From the NCBI GenBank assembly GCA_022508535.1, contig JAFLUZ010000014.1, positions 1-48,989 on the forward strand: a DNA stretch of 48,989 nucleotides, in the 5' to 3' direction. The position numbers and the translations under genes are program-made. Below, one piece after another: positions 9,646 to 20,153 of the stretch. This stretch comes from Erysipelotrichales bacterium (GTDB taxonomy: Bacteria > Bacillota_I > Bacilli_A > RFN20 > CAG-826). The notes under the pieces were generated by a model. The model searched no databases and was not told the DNA's origin. It saw only the letters and a list, made by a program, of their open reading frames with translations. Position 1 is the stretch's first letter. Each line of letters starts with the position of its first letter.

Positions 9646-9843
9646 CTATTTAATTCCCAATTCACGTTCTCTTAGAACGGTATTGATACGGGCGATATCC
9701 TTACGGATAAAATTCAATTGTTTTGGATGTTCAAGTTGTCCAACAGCTTGTTTACGGCGTAAGTTGAATAACTCTTCCTTCAATTGATAAACTTTTTCAT
9801 TAAGTTCGCTAGTGCTTAATTCTCTAATTTCACTTAATTTCAT
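9646..9843 (-). CDS. rpmC: 50S ribosomal protein L29
   Basis: L29 is a small helical hairpin at the tunnel exit, where targeting factors dock. The 65-residue product starts MKLSEIRELSTSELNEK and has the family motif LFNLRRKQAVGQLEHPKQL followed by the second helix (RKDIARINTVLRERELG). It starts only two bases after the rplP stop, so its ribosome binding site lies inside rplP. Confidence 0.98.
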   Translation of the reverse strand: MKLSEIRELSTSELNEKVYQLKEELFNLRRKQAVGQLEHPKQLNFIRKDIARINTVLRERELGIK

Positions 9844-9845
9844 GT

Positions 9846-10265
9846 TTATTCACCCTTTCCTTCCTTTGCGATTACTTTTGTTCTAACTGGAAGTTTATAT
9901 GCAGCTAAGCGTAATGCTTCACGTGCGATATTTTCAGGAATTCCTCCAATTTCAAACATTACTCGTCCTGTTTTAACAACAGCAACCCAGGACTCTGGAC
10001 TACCTTTACCGGAACCCATACGAACTTCGGCAGGTTTCTTTGTTTTTGCCATTTGTGGGAAAATACGAATCCATACTTGTCCTTGTCTCTTTGTATATCT
10101 TGATAAGACAATACGAGCAGCTTCAATTTGACGAGCAGTTACGTAATTTCCTGAAGTAGCTTGGAGACCGAATTCACCGAATGAAACTTCGTTACCAGCT
10201 TTTGATTTTCCTTCGTATTTAAGACTATGAGGTCTTCTATACTTAACTCTCTTTGGTTGTAACAT
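9846..10265 (-). CDS. rplP: 50S ribosomal protein L16
   Basis: L16 helps position tRNA at the A site and is needed for the final maturation of the large subunit. The 139-residue product begins [20 protein letters not shown]. It contains [19 protein letters not shown], where family signatures are concentrated, and [17 protein letters not shown] near the end. It is 5 bases after rpsC. Confidence 0.98.
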   Translation of the reverse strand: MLQPKRVKYRRPHSLKYEGKSKAGNEVSFGEFGLQATSGNYVTARQIEAARIVLSRYTKRQGQVWIRIFPQMAKTKKPAEVRMGSGKGSPESWVAVVKTGRVMFEIGGIPENIAREALRLAAYKLPVRTKVIAKEGKGE

Positions 10266-10270
10266 GTGAA

Positions 10271-10939
10271 TTACTCTCCCTTCTTCTCAGCTTTAGTAGG
10301 GCGAACTTCACCGCGGCAGATCCAAACTTTGACACCTAAGCGACCATAAGTTGTTGCTGCTTCTGCTAAAGCGTAATCAATATCTGAACGAAGTGTATGT
10401 AGAGGAATGATACCTTCTTTATAACCTTCGCCACGAGCAATATCAGCACCACCTAAACGGCCAGATACTAATGTTCTACAACCTTTTGCACCAGCTTTAC
10501 GAACATCTCTAATAGCCATTTTTTGTGCAGTTCTGAATGAAGCACGTTCTTCTAATTTACGTGCGATAATTTGAGCGACGATATTTGCGTCAAGATTTGG
10601 TTCTTTAACATCAACAACTTCAAGATTGAATTTTTGTTTCTTAAGAAGTTTTGATAATTGTTTCTTAACAGCATTGATATTGTCACCATTTTGACCAAGA
10701 GCGACGCCTGGACGAGCAACGTGAACCATAATTTTGATAAAGTTGCTTGTTTCAGTTTTTTGTCTTTCAATGTCAATGTGTGATACTAAAGCATCTTTTA
10801 ATGCTTTCTTTAAGAATTCACGAATTTTGATATCTTCGTTTAAGAAAGTTGCAAATTCTTGGTTGTTTGCATACCATCTTGAATGCCAATCACGATTGAC
10901 ACCAAAACGCATACCATTTGGATTAACTTTTTGACCCAT
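10271..10939 (-). CDS. rpsC: 30S ribosomal protein S3
   Basis: S3 lines the mRNA entry channel and contributes to the ribosomal helicase. The 222-residue product begins [18 protein letters not shown]. The KH domain is near residue 70 ([20 protein letters not shown]), with Q replacing the usual K in the GxxG region. The C-terminal domain is intact ([19 protein letters not shown]). The length is normal for Firmicutes. Confidence 0.98.
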   Translation of the reverse strand: MGQKVNPNGMRFGVNRDWHSRWYANNQEFATFLNEDIKIREFLKKALKDALVSHIDIERQKTETSNFIKIMVHVARPGVALGQNGDNINAVKKQLSKLLKKQKFNLEVVDVKEPNLDANIVAQIIARKLEERASFRTAQKMAIRDVRKAGAKGCRTLVSGRLGGADIARGEGYKEGIIPLHTLRSDIDYALAEAATTYGRLGVKVWICRGEVRPTKAEKKGE

Positions 10940-10953
10940 AAACTTGCTTCCTC

Positions 10954-11295
10954 CTATCTTTCTTTGACCACGACAGTAACGTGGGCAGTTCTTTTAACTA
11001 AACCTGATGCAGAGCCTTTAGCACGAGGTAAGTATCTCTTCATGCGTGGGCCTTCATTTGCATAGATTTCAGCGATGTATAATTTATCTTCATCCATTTC
11101 GTGATTGTTAATTGCATTTGCTGCTGCAGACTTAATAAGTTTTTCAACAACTGGAGTTGCAGACTTATTAACGTTTGCTAAGATTCCTAATGCTACTTTA
11201 ACATCTTTACCACGAACTAAATCGATAACTAAACGACATTTTCTAGGAGTAACTCTTACTGATGTAACTGTTGCTTTTGCTTCTGTTGCTTTCAT
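10954..11295 (-). CDS. rplV: 50S ribosomal protein L22
   Basis: L22 contributes a beta-hairpin loop to the exit tunnel, where macrolides act. The 113-residue product has VRVTPRKCRLVIDLVRGKDV near the start. The hairpin region is ANEGPRMKRYLPRAKGSASG, with no obvious insertion or deletion. It stops with TAG and lies 14 bases from rpsC. Confidence 0.98.
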   Translation of the reverse strand: MKATEAKATVTSVRVTPRKCRLVIDLVRGKDVKVALGILANVNKSATPVVEKLIKSAAANAINNHEMDEDKLYIAEIYANEGPRMKRYLPRAKGSASGLVKRTAHVTVVVKER

Positions 11296-11308
11296 ATTTC
11301 TCTACTCC

Positions 11309-11602
11309 TTATTTTCCGGCATGAGCAGCTTTATCTTCTGCTGTATGTCCTGTATGTCCTTTGTAGGTACGTGTAGGTGCAAATTCACCTAATTTGTGGC
11401 CTACCATATCTTCAGTTACATAAACTGTGATATGTTCATGACCATTATAAACTGCAAAGGTATGTTCAACGAATTCTGGGTAAATCATAGATCTTCTTGA
11501 CCATGTTTTAATGATTTCTTTTTTGTTTGCGGCATTAAGTGCTTCGACTTTTTTCATTAAGTGTTCATCACAGAATGCGCCTTTTTTCAAACTACGAGCC
11601 AT
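11309..11602 (-). CDS. rpsS: 30S ribosomal protein S19
   Basis: S19 pairs with S13 in the head of the small subunit. The 97-residue product begins [15 protein letters not shown] and has the signature [20 protein letters not shown]. It ends [27 protein letters not shown], a little longer than the 92 residues common in Bacilli. It follows rplB by 22 bases, with GGAGG before the ATG. Confidence 0.98.
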   Translation of the reverse strand: MARSLKKGAFCDEHLMKKVEALNAANKKEIIKTWSRRSMIYPEFVEHTFAVYNGHEHITVYVTEDMVGHKLGEFAPTRTYKGHTGHTAEDKAAHAGK

Positions 11603-11624
11603 TTTTCATTTCCTCCTTTGCCTA

Positions 11625-12455
11625 TTAACGGTCTCTTCTTCTAACGATTAATTTGTTAGAAGCTTTCTTTGTGTTTCTTGTCTTGACACCAAGAGCTCTC
11701 TTACCCCAAGGTGTACGAGGTGCATCACGTCCGACAGGACATTTACCTTCACCACCACCGTGTGGGTGATCACATGGGTTCATAACAGAACCACGAACTG
11801 TTGGACGGACACCGTACCAACGATTTTTACCAGCCTTACCGAAGTTAACTAAGTTCCAATCTTCATTACCAACTTCACCAACTGTTGCACGGCATGTTGA
11901 TAAGACTTTACGAACTTCGCTACTTGCAAGACGAACGATAACATATTTTCCTTCTTTACCAAGGACTTGTGCGCTTGTACCAGCTGCACGGCATAATTGG
12001 CCACCTTTGCCTGGGTAAAGTTCAATATTATGAACTAATGTACCTTCAGGGATGTTTCCAATTTGCATTGCGTTACCAACTTTGATATCGACAGCTTCGC
12101 CAGATACAACTTTGTCTCCAACTTTTAAACCTTTTGGAGCAATGATGTATGCTTTAGCACCATCTACATAGTTGATTAAGCAAATATTTGCATTTCTGTT
12201 TGGATCGTATTCAACAGTTGCTACTGTTGCAACGATACCATCTTTAACTCTCTTGAAGTCAACAAGACGATAACGACGTTTATTACCTCCACCAATGTGG
12301 CGAGTAGTAATACGGCCATTGTTGTTACGGCCACCAGTCTTTTTAAGGCTAACTAATAAGCTTTTTTCAGGAGTACTTGTTGTAATTTCTTCAAATGTCG
12401 AGTTTGTCATTTGGCGACGACTTGGTGTCGTCGGTTTGTATGTTCTAATTGACAT
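11625..12455 (-). CDS. rplB: 50S ribosomal protein L2
   Basis: L2 is a core large-subunit protein needed for subunit joining and peptidyl transfer. The 276-residue product is complete, including the C-terminal signature [19 protein letters not shown] whose histidine is important for activity. The N-terminal [20 protein letters not shown] is typical. It is separated from rplW by 54 bases, a gap that holds two alternative hairpins. Confidence 0.98.
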   Translation of the reverse strand: MSIRTYKPTTPSRRQMTNSTFEEITTSTPEKSLLVSLKKTGGRNNNGRITTRHIGGGNKRRYRLVDFKRVKDGIVATVATVEYDPNRNANICLINYVDGAKAYIIAPKGLKVGDKVVSGEAVDIKVGNAMQIGNIPEGTLVHNIELYPGKGGQLCRAAGTSAQVLGKEGKYVIVRLASSEVRKVLSTCRATVGEVGNEDWNLVNFGKAGKNRWYGVRPTVRGSVMNPCDHPHGGGEGKCPVGRDAPRTPWGKRALGVKTRNTKKASNKLIVRRRDR

Positions 12456-12484
12456 ATTTTCTTTCTCCTATATTTAATAATTTT

Positions 12485-12510
12485 TTATATATCCTTTTAT
12501 ATATAAGGAT
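12485..12510 (-). promoter_or_regulatory. Alternative hairpins between rplW and rplB
   Basis: Two inverted repeats overlap here. TTATATAT at 12485-12492 can pair with ATATATAA at 12499-12506. ATCCTT at 12491-12496 can instead pair with AAGGAT at 12505-12510, which includes the rplW stop codon. Both cannot form together. This may be a processing site or may adjust expression between the two genes. The pairing is seen; any function is inference. Confidence 0.3.
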
Positions 12511-12851
12511 TATTCTTTGAATAAGTCTAAGGCTTCACCTTCAGCAAGTGTTACAACTGCTTTCTTATATCCTGAGACTGTTCCAGGATAACGGGTGCCT
12601 CTTTTGGCTGCCTTAGAGTGAACATTAATAATGTTGACTTCTTTAACTTTGACTTGGAATACTGATTCGAAAGCCAATTTAATTTCAGTACGGCTTGCTG
12701 TCTTTAATACTTCGACAACAATCTTGTTTTGGTTTTGTGCCATAGCCATTGTCTTTTCAGTAATTACTGGACGAATGATGACATCAAATTGTTTTACTGT
12801 TGGTTTTGCGAAGCGCTTTTCTGTTGCTGCTTCTTTTTTTGTTCTTGCCAT
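12510..12851 (-). CDS. rplW: 50S ribosomal protein L23
   Basis: L23 sits at the tunnel exit and is the docking site of trigger factor and SRP. The 113-residue product has the core FDVIIRPVITEKTMAMAQ, then VKEVNIINVHSKAAKRGTRY. An extra basic stretch of about 20 residues (MARTKKEAATEKRFAKPTVK) precedes the usual start, so it is somewhat long. Its ATG overlaps the rplD stop by one base. Confidence 0.97.
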   Translation of the reverse strand: MARTKKEAATEKRFAKPTVKQFDVIIRPVITEKTMAMAQNQNKIVVEVLKTASRTEIKLAFESVFQVKVKEVNIINVHSKAAKRGTRYPGTVSGYKKAVVTLAEGEALDLFKE

Positions 12852-13495
12852 TAGTCAAGCGCCTCCTCTACTAACATGATAGCTGCCTTTGTTGTAACGA
12901 CAGTATCAACATTTAATAAATCGTATACACATACGTTAGTGGTTGGAACAATCATTGTACCTGCAATGTTTCTTGCAGCTTTAATGACGTTTTCATTTGC
13001 GTCTTCTAAGACGATAAGAACTTTCTTACCAGCCTTAGCAGCCTTTAAAGCTTCAACCATAGCTTTTGTTTTAGCTTCTGCTAATTCTAACTTGTCAAAT
13101 ACGACGATTGCTTTTTCTGCTACTTTGAGAGATAAAGCACTACGTAATGCTAAGTTATGAGCAGCTTTATTCATTGATAAGCTGTAATTTTGTCTTCCAT
13201 CTGGTCCAAATACGGTACCACCGCCAACCCAGATTGGGGAACGGTTAGATCCTGAACGAGCACGACCTGTACCTTTTTGTTTCCATGGTTTCTTACCGCC
13301 ACCGCTTACTTCAGAACGAACTTTAGTTTTTGCAGTAGCTTGACGTTTGTTAGCTTGATAAACTTGGACAGCGTCGAACATAACTGATTTGTTAGGTTCA
13401 ATGCCGAATACTTCACCTTTAACAGTTACAGTACCAACTTCTTCACCAGCCATTGAGATAACTGGAAGTTTTACACTCTTTACTTTTTCTGCCAT
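12851..13495 (-). CDS. rplD: 50S ribosomal protein L4
   Basis: L4 reaches into the exit tunnel; in Escherichia coli it is also the autogenous repressor of the S10 operon. The 214-residue product has the signature GGGKKPWKQKGTGRARSGSN in the tunnel loop. The frame is open to a GTG at 13510, but that codon lies inside the GTGAGG ribosome binding site. The ATG at 13495 (MAEKVKSVKLP) is therefore preferred. It follows rplC closely. Confidence 0.97.
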   Translation of the reverse strand: MAEKVKSVKLPVISMAGEEVGTVTVKGEVFGIEPNKSVMFDAVQVYQANKRQATAKTKVRSEVSGGGKKPWKQKGTGRARSGSNRSPIWVGGGTVFGPDGRQNYSLSMNKAAHNLALRSALSLKVAEKAIVVFDKLELAEAKTKAMVEALKAAKAGKKVLIVLEDANENVIKAARNIAGTMIVPTTNVCVYDLLNVDTVVTTKAAIMLVEEALD

Positions 13496-13509
13496 AGTTT
13501 TAAACCTCA

Positions 13510-14196
13510 CTATTCTGCTGCAGCTTCAGTGTTGTTAACTAATGTCTTAATAACTTTAGCGCCTTTTTGAGCTTTAACAGCACTTCTAACTGTAACGATT
13601 GATTTTGTAGGTCCTGGAATTGCACCTTTAACTAATAAGGCATTCTTAGAAGGATCAACTGCGACAACTGTTAAGTTTAAGATTGTTGCTCCTTTTCCAC
13701 CATGATGACCTGGCATTTTCTTACCTGGGTGAACTCTGTTATTTGTTCTACCTACAGTTGCATAAGAACCAGCGCCTCTGTGATAACCAGAACCGTGTCC
13801 CTTTGGTCCAATTGTGTAATGGAAACGTTTAATTGCACCAGAGAAACCTTTTCCTTTGCTTACTCCTGTAACGTCAACGACTTCACCAGCTGCAAAGATA
13901 TCAACTGTGATGTTGTCGCCAACATTGTATTTCATCATTTCATCACCTTTAAGTTCTCTTAATTCGTACTTAGGTGTTGTGTTGGCTTTTGCGAATATTC
14001 CTTTTTCAGGTTTATTGCAACGATTTTCTTTCTTATCTTCGTAGCCAACTTGAATTGCATCATAACCATCGTGTTCGACGGTTTTCTTTTGTGTTACAAC
14101 ATTTGGTAAGACTTCGATAACTGTAACTGGGTACATTGTGCCATCGGTAGCAAAGACTTGTGTCATGCCCATCTTACGTCCGACTATTTGCTTCAT
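13510..14196 (-). CDS. rplC: 50S ribosomal protein L3
   Basis: L3 binds near the peptidyl transferase centre and starts large-subunit assembly. The 228-residue product has MKQIVGRKMGMTQVFATDG at the start and the signature FSGAIKRFHYTIGPKGHGSG in the middle. The PGKKMPGHHGG loop that approaches the catalytic centre is present. The alanine/glutamate-rich tail (NNTEAAAE) is slightly longer than usual. It lies 18 bases from rpsJ. Confidence 0.98.
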   Translation of the reverse strand: MKQIVGRKMGMTQVFATDGTMYPVTVIEVLPNVVTQKKTVEHDGYDAIQVGYEDKKENRCNKPEKGIFAKANTTPKYELRELKGDEMMKYNVGDNITVDIFAAGEVVDVTGVSKGKGFSGAIKRFHYTIGPKGHGSGYHRGAGSYATVGRTNNRVHPGKKMPGHHGGKGATILNLTVVAVDPSKNALLVKGAIPGPTKSIVTVRSAVKAQKGAKVIKTLVNNTEAAAE

Positions 14197-14214
14197 AATC
14201 TCAGCCTACCTCCT

Positions 14215-14526
14215 TTATAACTTGATATCGATGTTCACACCACTAGGTAATGAGAGTCTACGTAATGCATCGACTGTTTCCTTAGTTGGGTTTACGATAT
14301 CGATTAGTCTCTTGTGAGTTCTAATTTCAAATTGTTCACGAGCATCTTTATATTTGTGAACAGCTCTTAAGATTGTATAAACTTGTTTTTCCGTTGGAAG
14401 TGGAATAGGACCTACAACCTTGGCCCCAGATCTTGTTGCCGCTTCAATGATCTTTTCGACAGATACGTCTACTAATTTGTGATCATATGCTTGTAAGCGG
14501 ACTCTAATCTTTTTACTTTTAGCCAT
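14215..14526 (-). CDS. rpsJ: 30S ribosomal protein S10
   Basis: S10 is part of the 30S head and, as NusE, also takes part in transcription antitermination. The 103-residue product starts [19 protein letters not shown] and has the loop signature [29 protein letters not shown]. It is the first gene of the ribosomal operon, downstream of a strong promoter, a structured leader of about 125 bases and a GGAGG site. Confidence 0.98.
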   Translation of the reverse strand: MAKSKKIRVRLQAYDHKLVDVSVEKIIEAATRSGAKVVGPIPLPTEKQVYTILRAVHKYKDAREQFEIRTHKRLIDIVNPTKETVDALRRLSLPSGVNIDIKL

Positions 14527-14652
14527 GAATAATTTCCTCCTTTGTCTAAATCAGGCTTAGACGTTGCTCCGTGTGAATTCCCCGATACGCTTTATTCATG
14601 ACAACGGCTTAAGGCGTATCAGCAACCTCGCACATCAATGCAAGCATCAAAC
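14527..14652 (-). promoter_or_regulatory. Structured leader of the ribosomal protein operon
   Basis: The RNA before rpsJ can fold into two hairpins. One pairs GATACGC at 14584-14590 with GCGTATC at 14614-14620. It is extended by GTTGCT at 14563-14568 with AGCAAC at 14621-14626, across a 15-base bulge on one side. The other pairs GTCTAA at 14544-14549 with TTAGAC at 14557-14562 next to the ribosome binding site. S10 operons in other bacteria are controlled through such leaders. That role here is inference. Confidence 0.5.
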
Positions 14653-14658
14653 ATGTAA

Positions 14659-14687
14659 AGTTTACTATAAAGGACTATTTCAGTCAA
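14659..14687 (-). promoter_or_regulatory. Promoter of the ribosomal protein operon
   Basis: On the minus strand, TTGACT (14682-14687) and TAAACT (14659-14664) are separated by exactly 17 bases, a good vegetative sigma-factor promoter. Transcription would begin near 14652 and run through the whole operon. I saw no equally good promoter inside the operon but did not score every gap. Confidence 0.75.
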
Positions 14688-14772
14688 GCATTTTTTGTAT
14701 GTTTTATAATTTATTTATAAATAGCCTTCAGCTATATGAAATATTCTCTTAAAAAATCCATAACATGCAAAC

Positions 14773-14804
14773 AAAAAAACGTTTAACAGATTTCCCTGCT
14801 AACG
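14773..14804 (-). terminator. Terminator of the tgt-queA-queH operon
   Basis: On the minus strand CGTTAGCAG pairs with CTGTTAAACG (one bulged A and one G-U pair) around a six-base loop. A run of seven T follows. It lies just after queH. Confidence 0.75.
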
Positions 14805-14813
14805 CCATCAAAA

Positions 14814-15473
14814 CTAGTCAATTTTATCAAAAGTTTGCCTCTTTTTTAGTGATTTTTCATAAGAATATTTGCATCCACAATAGAGCTGTTGATACAAATT
14901 ATAATGAAGCTTCATCTCTCTTGCTTCATCGATTCCCTTGTTCTTTTTAAAGTCAGAATAGAAGTATTTCGTATAGTCGTATTTACTTGATATCTTCTTT
15001 CCAATAGCGTTCAACACTTGGCTATTCTTTTGACGAGAAATAGTCATGACCGTTGTAAAATAATCAAATTTATGATTGTTCGCGTACCTATACGCTTCGT
15101 CCATGCGTTTCTCATAACAAATAAAACAACGTGTCATTCCTTCACTTTGATCTTTATAAGGTTCTAAATCCAAATTGTAAGTTTCATTATCGTATTTTGT
15201 TTCAAGCACTTCTACTTTAACTCCATAATCTTGATAGAAATATTCTAAAAACTTTTTCAATTCATCCTTACGTCGATAATACTCATCGCTTGGATAAATA
15301 TTCGAGTTATTATAAAAAATAGTCACATCAAAGTATTGAGTTAAAAATTTAAGTGGAAAAGTTGAACATGGGCCACAGCAAGCATGCAAAAGTAATCTAG
15401 GCTTTTTACCTAAATCTTTTATTCGCTCAATTTCTTTTAAAGATTCTAAATAGTAGTTAATTTTCTTTTCCAT
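14814..15473 (-). CDS. queH: Epoxyqueuosine reductase QueH
   Basis: QueH (formerly DUF208) carries out the last step of queuosine synthesis, reducing epoxyqueuosine in tRNA, and replaces the unrelated QueG. The 219-residue product has the characteristic cysteines: HACCGPCS (Cys32, Cys33, Cys36) and [10 protein letters not shown] (Cys116, Cys119), which hold an iron-sulphur cluster and metal in the family. The frame is open to 15494, but ATG at 15473 ([12 protein letters not shown]) is the natural start. It overlaps the end of queA by 17 bases. Confidence 0.93.
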   Translation of the reverse strand: MEKKINYYLESLKEIERIKDLGKKPRLLLHACCGPCSTFPLKFLTQYFDVTIFYNNSNIYPSDEYYRRKDELKKFLEYFYQDYGVKVEVLETKYDNETYNLDLEPYKDQSEGMTRCFICYEKRMDEAYRYANNHKFDYFTTVMTISRQKNSQVLNAIGKKISSKYDYTKYFYSDFKKNKGIDEAREMKLHYNLYQQLYCGCKYSYEKSLKKRQTFDKID

Positions 15474-16493
15474 AAATGAACATTGAATCACCAAATGAGA
15501 AAAAGCGATACTTTTCCTTAATGGCTTCTTTATAACAATCTAAAATAAACTCTCTTCCTGCAAGTGCAGAGACAAGCATAATTAAAGTTGATTTAGGCAA
15601 ATGGAAATTAGTAATCAATCCATCAATTGCCAAATATTTGTAACCAGGATAAATATATATTGAAGTATTTCCTGAACAAGCTTTAAATTCACCATATTCT
15701 TGCATAACGGTTTCTAAAACACGTGTTGAAGTTGTGCCAATTGAAATAATACGACGATGTTCCTTTTTAGCTTTATTCAAAACATCTGCGGTATCTTTGG
15801 TCATGACATAATATTCCGAATGCATGTGGTGTTCTAAAACATCTGTCACTTTAACTGGTCTAAATGTACCTAAACCAATATGCAAAGTTACATCGACAAC
15901 AGTAACACCTTTTGCTTTTAATTTTTCAAACAATTCCTCAGTAAAATGGAATCCCGCAGTTGGTGCAGCAGCACTTCCTTCAACTTTGGCATAAACGGTT
16001 TGATAACGTGAATTATCCTCACATTGTTTTTGAATATATGGTGGCAAAGGCATCTTACCTAATTTATCTAGAATTTCAAGAAAAACGCCATCATACAACA
16101 TTTGCATATGACGTATTCCTTCATCGCATATTTTCACACATTTTGCGCGTAATTCGCCATTTCCAAATTTAACAATTGTGCCAACTTTCACAGTTTTAGC
16201 ATTTCCAACCAAACACTCCCAGGTATCATTTTCCATTTGTTTTAAAAGTAAAACCTCAACATGAGCGTGAGTTTCTTCTTTTTCACCTAGTAATCTTGCT
16301 GGAATAACTTTCGTGTTATTACGCACCAAAACATCACCTGTATGCAAATAATCCACAATATCAAAGAAATGTTTATGCGCAAAAGTATGGTTATCTTTAT
16401 CAATAACCATTAAACGAGATTGATCGCGCACCTTAGCAGGAGATTGGGCGATTAATTCTTCAGGTAAATCAAAATCAAATAACTCTATATCCA

Positions 16494-16494
<1 letters not shown>
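15457..16494 (-). CDS. queA: S-adenosylmethionine:tRNA ribosyltransferase-isomerase
   Basis: QueA transfers and rearranges the ribosyl part of S-adenosylmethionine onto preQ1 in tRNA, giving epoxyqueuosine. The 345-residue product begins [17 protein letters not shown], and family motifs are clear: [20 protein letters not shown] near residue 152, [13 protein letters not shown] and [20 protein letters not shown]. Its ATG overlaps the tgt stop and its end overlaps queH, so the three genes are tightly coupled. Confidence 0.97.
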
Positions 16495-17897
<1,403 letters not shown>

Positions 17898-17901
<4 letters not shown>

Positions 17902-18512
17902 ACTGCTTTCTTAATCATTTTTACTAATTTTGCTACTTGTTTTTCGTCTAATCCATCGTTTTTATTGTTGTTAAATACGATATTGCAATCATATTTACTT
18001 GGTTCAATAAAATCATAATGGCTAGGTTTAACAGTTGATAAATATTGTGTCACTACTGATTCTGGGGTACGCCCACGCTCTTTAATATCACGAAGCAATC
18101 TTCTTGCCAATCTTAAATCGGCATCAGCATCAACAAATATTGATAAATCTATTTCATCTAATAGTTCTTTTACTTGTAAAACTAAAATACCTTCAATAAC
18201 AATAATCTTTTTAGGATGAATCTTTACAGTTTCTTTGGTCCTAGTGTGCGTAGCAAAGTCAAATGTAGGGCGATCAATAGCTTCTCCGTTTTTTAATGCT
18301 TTAATTTGTTTTGAAAATAATTCACTATCGTAAGATGTTGGATGATCATAATTAACTTTTGTACGTTCTTCCATTGTAAGACCACTTCGATCAACACAAT
18401 AGCTGTCGTAAGTCACTTGTACTAAATCTTCTTTGAAAATTTCTTTTAGGCGATTTGATAATGTTGTTTTACCAGCTCCAGATCCGCCACTTATTGCTAT
18501 CAAATAGTTCAT
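17898..18512 (-). CDS. udk: Uridine kinase family protein
   Basis: Uridine/cytidine kinases phosphorylate the nucleosides for pyrimidine salvage. The 204-residue product has the P-loop GGSGAGKTT (residues 9-17). Further on are DSYCVDRSGLTMEERTKVNYDHPTSYD (split here: YDSYCVDRSGLT and NYDHPTSYDSELF), the substrate-binding segment of the family. The VIEGILVLQ motif follows. ATG at 18512 is preferred over an upstream GTG, with AAGGATGTGG as its binding site just inside the end of add. The coupling to add suggests a nucleoside salvage operon. Confidence 0.9.
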
Positions 18513-18514
18513 AA

Positions 18515-19492
18515 TTATAACCACATCCTTCTCAATAGTTCTTTTTTTGTTTCTTCGTCTGTAAAAGATATTTCTACAGCATTTCTTAGAAGTTTTTCTT
18601 TTTCTGTTTGCGTTATTTTTAATTGTTCTTCTAATAATTCAAACTCTTTTTTTATAGTAGTTTGAGATACTGTCATATTATCAGTATTGATTGTTACTAA
18701 CATACCATGATTTAAGAATGTTTTCAAAGGGTATTCATTAATGTTTTGCACGGCTTTTGTTTGAAGATTACTATTAGGGCACATTTCAATTCCTATCTTA
18801 TTCTTTGAAAGATAATTCATAAATTCTTCATCATCAACAGCGCGAATTCCGTGCCCAATTCTTCTTGCACCAAATTCAATTGCAGTTTTTATCGAATCAA
18901 TCGAATCAGATTCACCAGCATGAATAGTAAATGGTATTTCTAGTTCTCTAGCAAGTTTAAATTCTTCATTAAATGTATAAGTTTTAAATAATGCTTCTGC
19001 GCCTGCCAAATCAATCGCACATACACCTTTATTTAAAAATTCCTTAGCAACTCTAACTGTTTCTAAATTTAATTCATGATTATGTTCTCCGCGCATGCAG
19101 CAAAGAATTAATTGTGCTTTAATAGGAAAATCTTTCATTGCTTTATTCATTCCGTCAAGAACCGCTTCTACAACTTCCTTTTGAGTTAATCCCTTTTTCA
19201 AATGTAATTGAGGTGCAAATCTAACTTCGGTATAAATAAGTCCTTGTTCATTTAAACGGCTTAATAAATCATACATTATCTCACTTAATCCGTATTTACT
19301 TTGCATTACTAATCCAGGCAAATCAAATCTAGTAAGATAATCATTTAAACTTTTACAATCTATTGGACATTCCAAAAACTTAACTAATTCTGATTCATCA
19401 AAAGAAGGTATATCGATATTTTCTTTCTTAGCAATCTTAATTAGTGTACTTGGAGAAACTGATCCATCAAGATGCAAATGTAAATCAATCAT
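18515..19492 (-). CDS. add: Adenosine deaminase
   Basis: This enzyme converts adenosine to inosine in purine salvage. The 325-residue TIM barrel has the zinc ligands His5 and His7 (DLHLHLDGS), His191 (HAGES, with catalytic Glu194) and Asp271 (NTDN). His214 lies in IGHGIRAVDD. The usual DP pair after the second Asp is replaced by NM, which is unusual but not disabling on its face. A TATAAT-like -10 lies 15-20 bases before the ribosome binding site. The closely related adenine deaminase is less likely. Confidence 0.93.
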   Translation of the reverse strand: MIDLHLHLDGSVSPSTLIKIAKKENIDIPSFDESELVKFLECPIDCKSLNDYLTRFDLPGLVMQSKYGLSEIMYDLLSRLNEQGLIYTEVRFAPQLHLKKGLTQKEVVEAVLDGMNKAMKDFPIKAQLILCCMRGEHNHELNLETVRVAKEFLNKGVCAIDLAGAEALFKTYTFNEEFKLARELEIPFTIHAGESDSIDSIKTAIEFGARRIGHGIRAVDDEEFMNYLSKNKIGIEMCPNSNLQTKAVQNINEYPLKTFLNHGMLVTINTDNMTVSQTTIKKEFELLEEQLKITQTEKEKLLRNAVEISFTDEETKKELLRRMWL

Positions 19493-19604
19493 GTTTTCAC
19501 CTCTTATTTATTATAACAAATAAATAACAAGTTTTTAATCACTACATTTTTAATAGAAATTATCTTTATTTTATTTTGATAAATTATTATAATAATTTCG
19601 TTAT

Positions 19605-19680
19605 GGGGCTATAGCTCAGCTGGGAGAGCGCTTCGTTCGCAACGAAGAGGTCACGGGTTCGATCCCCGCTAGCTCCACCA
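19605..19680 (+). tRNA. tRNA-Ala, anticodon CGC
   Basis: The 76-base sequence folds as a full cloverleaf. The acceptor GGGGCTA pairs with TAGCTCC, including the G3-U70 pair that marks alanine tRNA, and the CCA end is encoded. The anticodon arm is CTTCG-TTCGCAA-CGAAG, reading CGC. The T arm has one mismatch (A49 with C65). A TATAAT at 19588-19593 is the likely -10. It would read GCG codons only. Confidence 0.96.
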
Positions 19681-19693
19681 TTTTTGATGAAAA

Positions 19694-19821
19694 TGCTTAA
19701 TTTAGCACAAAACTAAATATTCTATCTGTGCTAAAAATATGTGTTCTATAAACATATAAGAAAAGTGTATATGACCTTGTAGATAAAAATCTATAAGGTC
19801 CTTTTTTGTTATGTATTTATA
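19694..19821 (+). repeat. Repeat copy A with two hairpins, after tRNA-Ala
   Basis: This 128-base block matches 21388-21517 with eight substitutions and a two-base gap. It holds a 9 bp inverted repeat (TTTAGCACA at 19701-19709, TGTGCTAAA at 19727-19735). A second, terminator-like hairpin at 19773-19800 is followed by six T. It may terminate the tRNA transcript. The downstream stretch 19822-20046 has no gene I can support. Confidence 0.85.
19773..19807 (+). terminator. Terminator in repeat copy A
   Basis: GACCTTGTAGA pairs with TCTATAAGGTC (one G-U pair) and is followed by CTTTTTTG. It lies 93 bases after tRNA-Ala, the nearest upstream gene on this strand. Confidence 0.75.
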
Positions 19822-20046
19822 TAAAGCAAGGATTATTTGTATTTAGTATATTAATAGATACATTATTTGGAATATTTATTAATAAGATACATGTTCAAGC
19901 AAAGCCTAAGTTTTACTATCTAGTCATTATTTACAAAGGGCAGAACAAACATAGGCATATAGAATACAAAAAAGTATTACAGGGAATAAAAGTTAGGTAC
20001 TGCTTGAGCAAGCCGAATAGGATTTCTTATTTATGCATGCATTTAA

Positions 20047-20080
20047 AAATAAAGTGCAAATAACTTGTACCATCTATAAT
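20047..20080 (+). promoter_or_regulatory. Orphan copy of the Fic-type control region
   Basis: AAATAAAGTGCA at 20047-20058 is followed after 16 bases by TATAAT (20075-20080) and ATATG. The same arrangement, AAATAAAGTGCA then TATAATATATG, precedes the Fic gene at 21970-22008 with 17 bases between. No gene follows here on this strand. The sequence match is seen; promoter activity is inferred. Confidence 0.5.
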
Positions 20081-20107
20081 ATATGCGATAATTAACGCCA
20101 TAAAAAA

Positions 20108-20130
20108 ACCATCTATTAGCAATAGATGGT
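20108..20130 (-). terminator. Terminator of the membrane protein pair
   Basis: ACCATCTATT and AATAGATGGT form a perfect 10 bp stem with a three-base loop. On the minus strand a run of seven T follows; on the plus strand CTTTT follows, so it may act both ways. Confidence 0.8.
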
Positions 20131-20153
20131 CTTTTAAAATAAATTATTATATA

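Noticed and set aside
10552-10776. Open frame inside rpsC
   Set aside because: Shadow of S3 in another frame.
19806-20063. Open frame of 85 codons after repeat copy A
   Set aside because: It starts with TTG inside the terminator region, has no ribosome binding site and no recognisable features. Treated as non-coding or degenerate.
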